Source: JAYPHU01 sp038127535 (lineage in GTDB: Bacteria; Pseudomonadota; Alphaproteobacteria; Rhodospirillales; UBA2165). Taken from it: a stretch of DNA of 5,905 bases. The notes below the pieces were generated by a model. The model did not search any database. It worked only from the letters and a program-made list of their open reading frames with translations, and was not told where the DNA came from. Every line of letters starts with the position of its first letter. Position 1 is the first letter of the stretch. The translations under genes and the position numbers were made by a program. The stretch covers positions 1 to 5,905 of the forward strand of contig JAYPHU010000067.1 in assembly GCA_038127535.1 (NCBI GenBank), in the 5' to 3' direction. This document shows, piece after piece, positions 1-5,786 of the stretch.

Positions 1-803
1 TTCATCCGGGATCGGTGTTCGATCCCTTGTCCGCCCGGATCACCGAAGACGCCGGCTACGAGGTCGGCATGCTGGCCGGCTCCGTCGCCTCCATGGCCGT
101 GCTGGGTGCGCCCGATCTGATCGTGCTTACCCTATCGGAGTTCGCCGGACTGGCCCTAAGGATCAACAGGGCGGGCAACCTGCCGCTGATGGTCGATGCG
201 GATCACGGCTACGGCAATGCGCTGAATGTACGCCGTACGGTGGAAGAACTGGAGACCGCCGGCGTCGCCGGGCTCAGCATCGAAGACACCGACCTGCCAC
301 AACCTTTCGGCAGCGTCGGCACGACCAAACTGATCCCTATCGAGGAAGGGGTCGGCAAGATGCGCGCCGCCCTGGATGCGCGCCAGGACCCGTCCCTCGT
401 CATCGCCGGGCGCAGCAGCGCCGTCGCCGTGACCGGGGTGGACGACGCCATTGCCCGAGGCCTCGCCTATCAGGACGCCGGGGTGGACGTCATGTTCTAC
501 CCGGGGGTTAAGTCCCGGGACGAGCTGGACCCCATCGCCGAGGCCTTGGACATCCCCATTTTCCTCGGCGGCACGCCGGCTGAACTGGCGGACAAGGAAT
601 ACCTCGCGTCGCGGGGGGTCCGCATCGCCTTGCAGGGCCATCTGCCGTTCATGGCCTCGGTCAAAGCCGCCGCAGATGTCATCAAAGCGCTCAGGGAAGG
701 CACCGCGCCGACGGACATCACCACCGCCGCGCCCGGTGATCTGATGAAGGCGGCGCGCCGGGACGGCGACTATGACACCTGGATGGAAGAGTTCCTAAGC
801 TAG
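1..803 (+). CDS. Isocitrate lyase/PEP mutase family protein, probable oxaloacetate decarboxylase (5' truncated)
   Basis: Partial gene; the reading frame is open from base 3. The GTG at 15 could be read as a start, but the codons before it give H-P-G-S and the joined HPGSVFDPLSARI is a conserved N-terminal segment of this family. I therefore read GTG as an internal valine, with the true start some 20-25 codons before the window. Numbering from that valine, a TIM-barrel of the PEP mutase/isocitrate lyase superfamily is recognisable. It has GMLAGSVAS (18-26), the metal-site motif DADHGYG (61-67), SIEDT (88-92), GR-S-S-A (132-136) and a late QGH (207-209). The family contains PA4872-type oxaloacetate decarboxylases (oxaloacetate to pyruvate and CO2, Mg-dependent, cytoplasmic), in which a histidine in the late NGH/QGH-type motif is reported as important. 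The isocitrate lyase KKCGH signature is absent, so glyoxylate-cycle isocitrate lyase is unlikely. Exact substrate is uncertain; a methylisocitrate-lyase-like or phosphonate-related activity cannot be excluded. Ends at TAG, 171 bp before the next gene, so probably a separate transcription unit. Confidence 0.88.
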   Translation, partial: HPGSVFDPLSARITEDAGYEVGMLAGSVASMAVLGAPDLIVLTLSEFAGLALRINRAGNLPLMVDADHGYGNALNVRRTVEELETAGVAGLSIEDTDLPQPFGSVGTTKLIPIEEGVGKMRAALDARQDPSLVIAGRSSAVAVTGVDDAIARGLAYQDAGVDVMFYPGVKSRDELDPIAEALDIPIFLGGTPAELADKEYLASRGVRIALQGHLPFMASVKAAADVIKALREGTAPTDITTAAPGDLMKAARRDGDYDTWMEEFLS

Positions 804-855
804 GTTCAGCAAGGCTTTAGGGCCTATAATACACAAAATAATTGTAGTTATAGCG

Positions 856-914
856 GTTCCAGCTTATCCTCCGGGTGATTGTCCGGATTTGAGTTGGAAC
901 AAAAATATTTTTTT
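856..914 (+). terminator. Hairpin with T-rich tail, possible terminator or leader structure
   Basis: The outer arm GTTCCA (856-861) pairs with TGGAAC (895-900). Pairing continues with wobbles through 862-866/890-894, then after a small internal loop TCCGG (870-874) pairs with CCGGA (883-887), leaving an 8-base loop. Five A residues and then TATTTTTTT (906-914) follow. It lies 52 bp after the decarboxylase stop, which suits an intrinsic terminator for that gene. The five As between stem and T-tract and the wobble-rich middle are not canonical, so an attenuator or leader structure of the soe operon is an alternative. Confidence 0.4.
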
Positions 915-962
915 GTTGCGGCCCCTGGGCTATCCCAATGCACAGAAAAGGGATTTCGGATC

Positions 963-968
963 AGGCGG
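963..968 (+). promoter_or_regulatory. Ribosome binding site of soeA
   Basis: AGGCGG matches five of six bases of AGGAGG and sits 6 nt before the ATG at 975. It supports the ATG at 975 over the in-frame TTG at 879, which would add 32 residues with no family resemblance and would place the start inside the 856-900 hairpin. Confidence 0.55.
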
Positions 969-974
969 CCATCC

Positions 975-3833
975 ATGACTTCAACGCAGCATAACGTCGA
1001 TACCGCCCCGCCCGTGGCGGACGAGACCAAGTACACCACGTGCTACATGTGCGCGTGCCGCTGCGGCATCAAGGTGCACCTGAAGGACGGCAAGGTCCGC
1101 TATATCGAAGGCAACAAGAACCACCCGGTGAACAAAGGCGTGCTCTGCGCCAAGGGTTCCGCTGGCATCATGCAGCACTATTCCCCGGCCCGGCTGACCA
1201 AGCCCTTGCGCCGCGTCGGCGAGCGGGGCTCCGGCGAGTTCCGGGAGATCGAGTGGGAGGACGCGCTGGATATCGCTACTGCCTGGCTGGCCGAGTCCCG
1301 CGCCCGCAGCCCGCGCCGCCTCGCCTTTTTCACCGGCCGGGATCAAAGCCAGGCGCTGACCAGTCTTTGGGCGCAGCAGTACGGCACGCCCAACTATGCG
1401 GCCCATGGCGGCTTTTGTTCAGTCAACATGGCGGCCGGCGGTATGTACACGTTCTCCAGCGCGTTCTGGGAATTCACCGAGCCCGACTGGAAACATACGA
1501 AATACTTCCTGCTGTTCGGCGTCGCCGAGGATCATGACAGCAACCCGATCAAGGCCGGCATTTCCAGCCTGAAGACCCGGGGCGCGAAGTTCGTCTCGGT
1601 TAATCCGGTGCAGACCGGCTATTCGGCCATCGCCGATGAGTGGCTGGGGATCACCCCCGGCACCGACGGCTTGTTCATTCTATCCCTGGTGCACGAACTG
1701 ATCCGGGCCGGCAAGGTCGATATCGATTATCTCGCCCGCTACACCAACGCGCCCTATCTGGTGATCGACGCGCCGGGCACCGAGAACGACGGGCTTTTCT
1801 TGCGGGACGCTAAAGACCAGCCGCTGATCTGGGACCGCAGGAAAGACTCCCCCGCGCCCGCCCATGGCGCCGATGCCGCGCCCGCCATGAAAGGCGAGTT
1901 CGAGGTGGACGGCGTCAAGGTCCGCCCGGTGTTCCATCTGATGGCGGAGAAATATCTGCACGACCGCTACAGCCCGGACGCGGTCGCCGACAAGACCGGC
2001 ATCAAGGCGGCGGCCATTCGCCGCATCGCCGCCGATCTGGCCCGGGTTGCGTTCGAGGAAGAAGTGGTCATCGACCAGCCCTGGACCGATTGGACCGGCC
2101 GCCGCCACGACAAGATGATCGGCCGCCCGGTCAGCATGCACGCCATGCGCGGTATCTCGGCGCACTCCAACGGGTTCCAAACCTGCCGGGCGATCCATGT
2201 GTTGCAAATCCTGCTGGGCAGCATCGATACGCCGGGCGGGCTGCGCTACAAGCCGCCCTACCCCAAGGGCTTCGACAGTCTGCCGCGCCCCACCGGCCGG
2301 CCGGCAGAGGTGCACCGCAACACGCCCTTGCCCGGCCCGCATCTGGGCTTCGTGCAGGAGCCGGCGGACCTGCTGCTGGACGAAGACGGCACCCCGACCC
2401 GGATCGACAAGGCCTTTTCCTGGGATGCACCCCTGGCCGCTCACGGCATGATGCATTCGGTCATCTCCAACGCCTGGGCGAAGGACCCGTACGAGATCGA
2501 CGTGTTGTTCATGTACATGTCCAACATGTCCTGGAACTCCGCCATGAACACGGCGGACACGATGAAGATGCTGACCGACAAGGACGGCGACGGCGACTAC
2601 AAGATTCCCAACATCATCTATTCCGACGCCTACTATTCGGAGATGGTGGCCTACGCGGATTTGGTCCTGCCGGACACCACTTATCTGGAACGCTACGACT
2701 GTATCTCGCTGTTGGACCGGCCAATCTCGGAGGCCGACGGGCCGGCGGACTCCATCCGTCATCCGGTGGTAAAGCCAGACCGGGACGTCATGCCCTTCCA
2801 GGATGTGTTGCTGGAACTGGGCGCACGGCTCGGCTTTTCCGCGCTGATCACGGAGGATGGCAAAAATCGCTACCCCGGCGGCTATGCGGACTATCTGGCC
2901 AACCACGAGCGGCTGCCGGGCATCGGCATGCTGGCCGGCTTCCGTGGCGGAAACGGCAAACTGTCGGGCACCGGCGCGCCTAATCCCAATCAGATCGAAC
3001 GCTATATCGAAAACGAGTGCTTTTGGTTCGAGGAATTTCCCGACGAGCTGAAATACTTCAAAAACGTCAATCAGGGCTATCTCGACTATGCCAAGGAGAA
3101 AGCCTTCATCCGCGAAGCCAAGCCGATCTTCCTGTCTCTCTATAGCGAGCAGCTGCAGAAGTTCCGTCTGGCGGGACAAGGCCACGGCCCAGTGCAGCCG
3201 CCGCACAGCAAGCGCGACCGCATCGAGAAACATTTCGACCCGCTGCCCTTCTGGTATCCGCCCTTCGAGGACGAGATCAACGTGGACCGGGAATACCCGC
3301 TGCACGCCATCACCCAGCGTCCGGCCGCCATGTACCACGCCTGGGGCTCGCAGAACGCCTGGCTCCGGCAAATCCACGGCGACAACAAGCTCTATATCGG
3401 ACGCGCGGTGGCGAAAGCGCATGGGCTTAAGGACGATGATTGGGCCAAGCTCTCCAGCCGCAACGGTCAGATTAAGGCGCAGGTCAAAGTCATGGACGGG
3501 GTCAACGACAAGACCGTCTGGACCTGGAACGCCATCGGCAAACGCCGGGGCGCCTGGAACCTGGACAAGGATGCCAAGGAGGCCACCACCGGCTTCCTGC
3601 TCAACCATCTGATCGATGATCTATTGCCGGCCCAGTCCGGCGGTTACCGCTATTCCAATTCGGACCCGATCACCGGGCAGGCGGCCTGGTACGACCTCCG
3701 GGTCCGGATCGAAAAAACCACGGCAGACGCCGAACTGTCCGAACCCCAATTCGAACCCCTGGGACAACCTGACGGCCTTGCCGAGCCGGCTTCCATCCTG
3801 CGCTACGGCAAGAAGACGGAGGCTGCGGAATGA
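975..3833 (+). CDS. soeA: Molybdopterin oxidoreductase, sulfite dehydrogenase (quinone) catalytic subunit SoeA
   Basis: Catalytic subunit of a DMSO-reductase-superfamily complex, 952 aa from the ATG at 975. The N-terminus carries a [4Fe-4S] motif C23-x2-C26-x3-C30-x27-C58 (with an extra C28), followed by the molybdopterin domain (about 75-640). Cys148 in the HGGFCSVN segment is the likely protein ligand to Mo. A cofactor-binding segment with G-F-Q-T-C-R and LLGSIDTPGG lies at about 396-422, and a C-terminal dinucleotide-binding domain at about 775-910. No Tat signal peptide precedes the cluster motif, so the protein should stay in the cytoplasm, unlike periplasmic DmsA, PsrA or ArrA. This, together with the SoeB/SoeC-type partners, points to SoeABC, which oxidises sulfite to sulfate and reduces quinone, known from Allochromatium vinosum and Ruegeria pomeroyi. 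Its last codons overlap the soeB start by four bases (ATGA), implying translational coupling. The family call is near certain. The sulfite specificity is inferred; a thiosulfate, polysulfide or other sulfur substrate remains possible. Confidence 0.8.
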   Translation: MTSTQHNVDTAPPVADETKYTTCYMCACRCGIKVHLKDGKVRYIEGNKNHPVNKGVLCAKGSAGIMQHYSPARLTKPLRRVGERGSGEFREIEWEDALDIATAWLAESRARSPRRLAFFTGRDQSQALTSLWAQQYGTPNYAAHGGFCSVNMAAGGMYTFSSAFWEFTEPDWKHTKYFLLFGVAEDHDSNPIKAGISSLKTRGAKFVSVNPVQTGYSAIADEWLGITPGTDGLFILSLVHELIRAGKVDIDYLARYTNAPYLVIDAPGTENDGLFLRDAKDQPLIWDRRKDSPAPAHGADAAPAMKGEFEVDGVKVRPVFHLMAEKYLHDRYSPDAVADKTGIKAAAIRRIAADLARVAFEEEVVIDQPWTDWTGRRHDKMIGRPVSMHAMRGISAHSNGFQTCRAIHVLQILLGSIDTPGGLRYKPPYPKGFDSLPRPTGRPAEVHRNTPLPGPHLGFVQEPADLLLDEDGTPTRIDKAFSWDAPLAAHGMMHSVISNAWAKDPYEIDVLFMYMSNMSWNSAMNTADTMKMLTDKDGDGDYKIPNIIYSDAYYSEMVAYADLVLPDTTYLERYDCISLLDRPISEADGPADSIRHPVVKPDRDVMPFQDVLLELGARLGFSALITEDGKNRYPGGYADYLANHERLPGIGMLAGFRGGNGKLSGTGAPNPNQIERYIENECFWFEEFPDELKYFKNVNQGYLDYAKEKAFIREAKPIFLSLYSEQLQKFRLAGQGHGPVQPPHSKRDRIEKHFDPLPFWYPPFEDEINVDREYPLHAITQRPAAMYHAWGSQNAWLRQIHGDNKLYIGRAVAKAHGLKDDDWAKLSSRNGQIKAQVKVMDGVNDKTVWTWNAIGKRRGAWNLDKDAKEATTGFLLNHLIDDLLPAQSGGYRYSNSDPITGQAAWYDLRVRIEKTTADAELSEPQFEPLGQPDGLAEPASILRYGKKTEAAE
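3818..3822 (+). promoter_or_regulatory. Ribosome binding site of soeB
   Basis: A perfect GGAGG lies within the 3' end of soeA, 7 nt before the soeB ATG. It allows independent initiation as well as coupling through the ATGA overlap, and it fixes the start of soeB at 3830. Confidence 0.65.
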
Positions 3834-4558
3834 CCAGCCTCCCCGCGACGACAGAGAAAAAACTGGGCCTGGTCATCGACCTGGACATCTGCGTCGGGTG
3901 TCACGCCTGCGCGGTCAACTGCAAGGAATGGAACACCGGCGGTTATCACGCGCCCCTGACCGACACCACGCCCTACGGCGCGCAGGCCACCGGTGTCTGG
4001 TTCAACCGCATTCATTCCTTCGAGGTAGAAGATGGGGAGACATCGCGCACGGTCTATTTCCCCAAATCCTGCCTGCACTGCGAAGACGCGCCCTGCGTAA
4101 CCGTCTGCCCGACCGGCGCATCTTACAAGCGAGGCGAGGACGGCATCGTCTTGGTAGATGAGAGCATGTGCATCGGCTGCAAACTATGTTCCTGGGCCTG
4201 CCCGTATGGCGCGCGGGAGTTCGACGTCGATGTCGGCGTAATGAAGAAATGCACCCTGTGCGTCGACCGCATCTACAACGACAACATCCCGGAACGGGAC
4301 CGGGTGCCGGCCTGTGTCGCCACTTGTCCGGCCTCCGCCCGGCATTTCGGCGATCTGGGCGATCCCAATTCCGACGTCTCCAAGCTGGTAGCGGCGCGGG
4401 AGGGGTTCGACCTGATGCCGGAACAGGACTGCAAACCGGTGAACAAGTATTTGCCGCCCCGCGCGCGTTCCTTCTCGAAGGAAGGGCAGAGAACACTCGA
4501 CGACGCGTCGCCCGCCGGCGGCTTCCTGGGCTGGGTCGACCGGCTGTTGTCGGATTGA
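3830..4558 (+). CDS. soeB: 4Fe-4S electron-transfer subunit, sulfite dehydrogenase SoeB
   Basis: DmsB/NrfC-like iron-sulfur protein of 242 aa, which should carry electrons from the SoeA molybdenum centre to the membrane anchor. Sixteen cysteines form four [4Fe-4S] ligand sets. Group I is C21-x2-C24-x2-C27-x3-C31; group II is C81-x2-C84-x4-C89-x3-C93. Group III is C114-x2-C117-x2-C120-x3-C124; group IV is C141-x2-C144-x17-C162-x3-C166. All sets are complete, as in active DMSO-reductase-type B subunits, and a seventeenth cysteine (C201) lies in the C-terminal tail. There is no signal peptide, consistent with a cytoplasm-facing complex. The start is fixed by a GGAGG and by the four-base overlap with soeA; the stop lies 9 bp before soeC. 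The subunit type is secure; the Soe name follows from the operon rather than from this protein alone. Confidence 0.85.
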   Translation: MTSLPATTEKKLGLVIDLDICVGCHACAVNCKEWNTGGYHAPLTDTTPYGAQATGVWFNRIHSFEVEDGETSRTVYFPKSCLHCEDAPCVTVCPTGASYKRGEDGIVLVDESMCIGCKLCSWACPYGAREFDVDVGVMKKCTLCVDRIYNDNIPERDRVPACVATCPASARHFGDLGDPNSDVSKLVAAREGFDLMPEQDCKPVNKYLPPRARSFSKEGQRTLDDASPAGGFLGWVDRLLSD

Positions 4559-4560
4559 GG
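4557..4560 (+). promoter_or_regulatory. Ribosome binding site of soeC
   Basis: GAGG overlaps the last two bases of the soeB TGA stop and lies 7 nt before the soeC ATG at 4568. The arrangement suggests that ribosomes finishing soeB can reinitiate on soeC. Confidence 0.5.
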
Positions 4561-4567
4561 CCGCGAA

Positions 4568-5506
4568 ATGCATCCCGCTTATTCCGTCATTTTCTTCACC
4601 ACCGCGTCAGGCGCCGGCTATGGACTGTTGGCCGTCCTGGGTGTTCTGAATTTTGCCGGCCTGTTGCCCACGGATCGCTGGTTCGGGCTCACCGGGTTGG
4701 TCATCTCGCTGGGTCTCATTACTGCCGGGCTCTTGTCCTCCACCTTCCATCTCGGCCATCCGGAGCGGGCATGGCGGGCGTTCAGTCAGTGGCGGTCCTC
4801 GTGGCTGTCGCGGGAAGGTGTGGCGTCCGTGATCACCTATGGTCCCGCCGCGATCTTCGGTTATGGCTGGGTGTTCCTGGAACAAACCTCCGGCCTCTGG
4901 GCGATCATGGGGCTGCTGGCCGCCGTGGGCGCAGTGATCACCGTCTATTGCACCAGCATGATCTACGTCTCACTCCGCACCATCGCCGCCTGGCACAACA
5001 AGTGGGTGACGCCCGGCTATCTGTTGATGGCGCTGGTTACCGGCCTGGTGTTGATGGACGCCTTGCTGCGGGTGTTCGGGGCGGCAACTGATTGGTTGTC
5101 TTGGGTGACCATCATTTCCCTGATCTTCGTCCTGATCCTTAAAATCCGCTACTGGTCTCTCTTGGATACGCAGAAACCCGTCTCCACCCTCGCCACCGCC
5201 ACGGGCCTGGGCGAGGGCGTGAAGATGTTTGACCCGCCCCACACCGGCACCAACTATCTGCGGGAAGAGATGGGCTACAAGGTCGCCCGCAGGCATGCGG
5301 AAAAGCTACGCAAGATCGCCTACGCGCTTTTGGTGGGCATCCCCTCTGTATTGCTCCTGATCGCCATCTTCGCGCCGGCAACTGGCGCCCTGCTTGCGGT
5401 GCTCGCCACCCTCTCCGCCGCGATCGGCGTGGCAACCGAACGCTGGCTGTTCTTCGCCGAGGCCAAGCACGTGGTGTCGCTGTATTATGGGGACACAAAT
5501 ACATAG
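4568..5506 (+). CDS. soeC: DmsC-family membrane anchor, sulfite dehydrogenase SoeC
   Basis: Integral membrane anchor of 312 aa that should bind SoeAB to the inner face of the cytoplasmic membrane and pass electrons to quinone. By eye there are eight hydrophobic segments at about 12-33, 39-60, 84-104, 110-135, 147-170, 176-193, 250-268 and 271-290, the number expected for DmsC. Family-type motifs are the N-terminal HPAYSVIFFTTASGAGYG, the loop STFHLGHPERAWRAFSQW after helix 2, and the C-terminal ERWLFFAEAKHVV. A hydrophilic loop (about 195-248) separates helices 6 and 7. The HPxxSV-type opening and the HLGHPERA loop distinguish it from NrfD/PsrC anchors. It is the last gene of the operon: its TAG is followed by 280 bp without a gene. 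Quinone type and heme content cannot be read from sequence; DmsC relatives lack heme. Confidence 0.82.
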   Translation: MHPAYSVIFFTTASGAGYGLLAVLGVLNFAGLLPTDRWFGLTGLVISLGLITAGLLSSTFHLGHPERAWRAFSQWRSSWLSREGVASVITYGPAAIFGYGWVFLEQTSGLWAIMGLLAAVGAVITVYCTSMIYVSLRTIAAWHNKWVTPGYLLMALVTGLVLMDALLRVFGAATDWLSWVTIISLIFVLILKIRYWSLLDTQKPVSTLATATGLGEGVKMFDPPHTGTNYLREEMGYKVARRHAEKLRKIAYALLVGIPSVLLLIAIFAPATGALLAVLATLSAAIGVATERWLFFAEAKHVVSLYYGDTNT

Positions 5507-5511
5507 TCATA

Positions 5512-5528
5512 CGCCAACCGGGTTGGCG
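5512..5528 (+). terminator. Hairpin immediately after soeC
   Basis: CGCCAACC and GGTTGGCG form a perfect 8-bp inverted repeat around one central base; as RNA this would be a 7-bp GC-rich stem with a 3-base loop. It begins 6 nt after the soeC stop. The downstream sequence is AAGATTACTAAAA, not a U-tract. It may therefore be a 3'-end stabilising structure or a Rho-linked end rather than an intrinsic terminator. Confidence 0.35.
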
Positions 5529-5536
5529 AAGATTAC

Positions 5537-5655
5537 TAAAATGGGTACGCGGATCACGCTCCTTCGGAGCGGTCCGCGCATTACTAGGTATTTAACTGCA
5601 ACAATAGGTTAGTCATCCACGGGCCGGCGCAGCCGTGACCCGTGGACCCATTTTA
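5537..5655. repeat. 119-bp palindromic intergenic element with 10-bp terminal inverted repeats
   Basis: The ends are TAAAATGGGT (5537-5546) and ACCCATTTTA (5646-5655), a perfect 10-bp inverted repeat. Inside are two further hairpins. One spans 5548-5578 (CGCGGA/TCCGCG outer stem, CGCTCC/GGAGCG inner stem, TTC loop, with an asymmetric TCA/G bulge). The other spans 5616-5646 (TCCACGGG/CCCGTGGA outer stem, CGGC/GCCG inner stem, GCA loop). The element has no coding capacity. Its shape fits a MITE-like or REP-like dispersed repeat; the CCACGGG...CCCGTGG part resembles the CCGGG..CCCGG palindromes scattered in alphaproteobacterial intergenic regions. Multiple copies elsewhere in the genome are inferred, not seen. 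Confidence 0.5.
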
Positions 5656-5667
5656 AAAACACCGTGC

Positions 5668-5731
5668 ACACAGAGAGCACTGAGAGGCCGTACCGGTCCC
5701 CTCTATCTCTGTGTCCTCTGTGATCTCTGTG
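5668..5731. repeat. CTCTGTG 9-bp-period repeat cluster with inverted arm
   Basis: Three consecutive 9-base units ATCTCTGTG, TCCTCTGTG and ATCTCTGTG occupy 5705-5731. Upstream, two units of the opposite orientation, CACAGAGAG and CACTGAGAG, occupy 5669-5686. ACACAGAGA (5668-5676) is a perfect inverted copy of TCTCTGTGT (5706-5714), and AGAGG (5683-5687) can pair with CCTCT (5700-5704), so the cluster can fold as a hairpin. The same CTCTGTG-type tandem motif, often followed by GGTTAA as here (5731-5736), is known to me as a recurrent intergenic sequence in various bacteria; its function is not established. Confidence 0.55.
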
Positions 5732-5752
5732 GTTAAATTCATCTTTCCGCCC

Positions 5753-5780
5753 TTGCCCCCATCCGATTTCCGCCTACATT
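5753..5780 (+). promoter_or_regulatory. Putative promoter of the S9 peptidase gene
   Basis: TTGCCC (5753-5758) and TACATT (5775-5780) match four of six bases each of the -35 and -10 consensus, with a 16-bp spacer. The predicted start point, about 7 nt after the -10 box, falls on the A of the ATG at 5787. No Shine-Dalgarno sequence is visible before that ATG, which agrees with a leaderless transcript. This is a pattern match only. Confidence 0.3.
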
Positions 5781-5786
5781 GCAAAC

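Larger units (their letters stand above)
804..974. other. Intergenic region between decarboxylase and soeA
   Basis: No gene is supported here. The region is clearly more AT-rich than its surroundings from about 822 to 917. It contains a perfect TATAAT at 825-830, with no convincing -35 partner at 16-18 bp (bases 802-807 read aggttc). A long imperfect hairpin follows at 856-900, then a 20-bp AT-rich palindrome at 898-917 (8-bp arms AACAAAAA/TTTTTGTT around a 4-base centre). The promoter of the downstream operon should be in this stretch, but no single candidate has two good hexamers. Confidence 0.6.
5507..5786. other. Repeat-rich intergenic region downstream of soeC
   Basis: I find no credible gene on either strand in these 280 bases. 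The stretch is filled with symmetric sequence: a hairpin at 5512-5528, a 119-bp inverted-repeat-bounded element at 5537-5655, and a CTCTGTG-type repeat cluster at 5668-5731. A putative promoter for the next gene lies at the end. No long T-tract follows any of the hairpins, so the terminator of the operon is not unambiguous. Confidence 0.7.

Noticed and set aside
825..830. Perfect TATAAT as the soeA promoter
   Set aside because: There is no acceptable -35 hexamer at 16-18 bp and no extended -10 TG. A transcript from here would have to pass the 856-900 hairpin. Kept only as a remark in the intergenic entry.
879..974. N-terminal extension of SoeA from a TTG start at 879
   Set aside because: The added 32 residues look unlike the family, there is no good ribosome binding site before 879, and the region carries the leader hairpin. 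The ATG at 975 has an AGGCGG at 6 nt.
2090..2983. Overlapping same-strand frames inside soeA, and the similar one at 4168-5091 across soeB/soeC
   Set aside because: Arg/Gly/Pro-rich out-of-frame translations without domains; the in-frame proteins carry complete motifs.
1680..3608. Long antisense open frame (642 codons) opposite soeA
   Set aside because: It lies wholly inside a well-supported conserved gene in GC-rich DNA, where antisense frames stay open by codon bias. Its translation has no recognisable domain.
975..3833. Formate dehydrogenase with selenocysteine
   Set aside because: There is no in-frame UGA, the likely Mo ligand is a cysteine, and the DmsC-type anchor does not suit formate dehydrogenase.
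5394..5612. Small frame of 72 codons overlapping the soeC end and the following repeats
   Set aside because: Its first half is an out-of-frame reading of soeC and its second half is translated from the hairpin-rich intergenic repeat; no start signal or motif.
5537..5655. tRNA or tRNA-like gene from the cloverleaf-shaped symmetry
   Set aside because: 119 bp with only two arms, no GTTCRA T-loop, no anticodon arm of proper size, and an AT-rich closing stem.
5668..5731. CRISPR array
   Set aside because: Units are 9 bp with no spacers and occur in both orientations.
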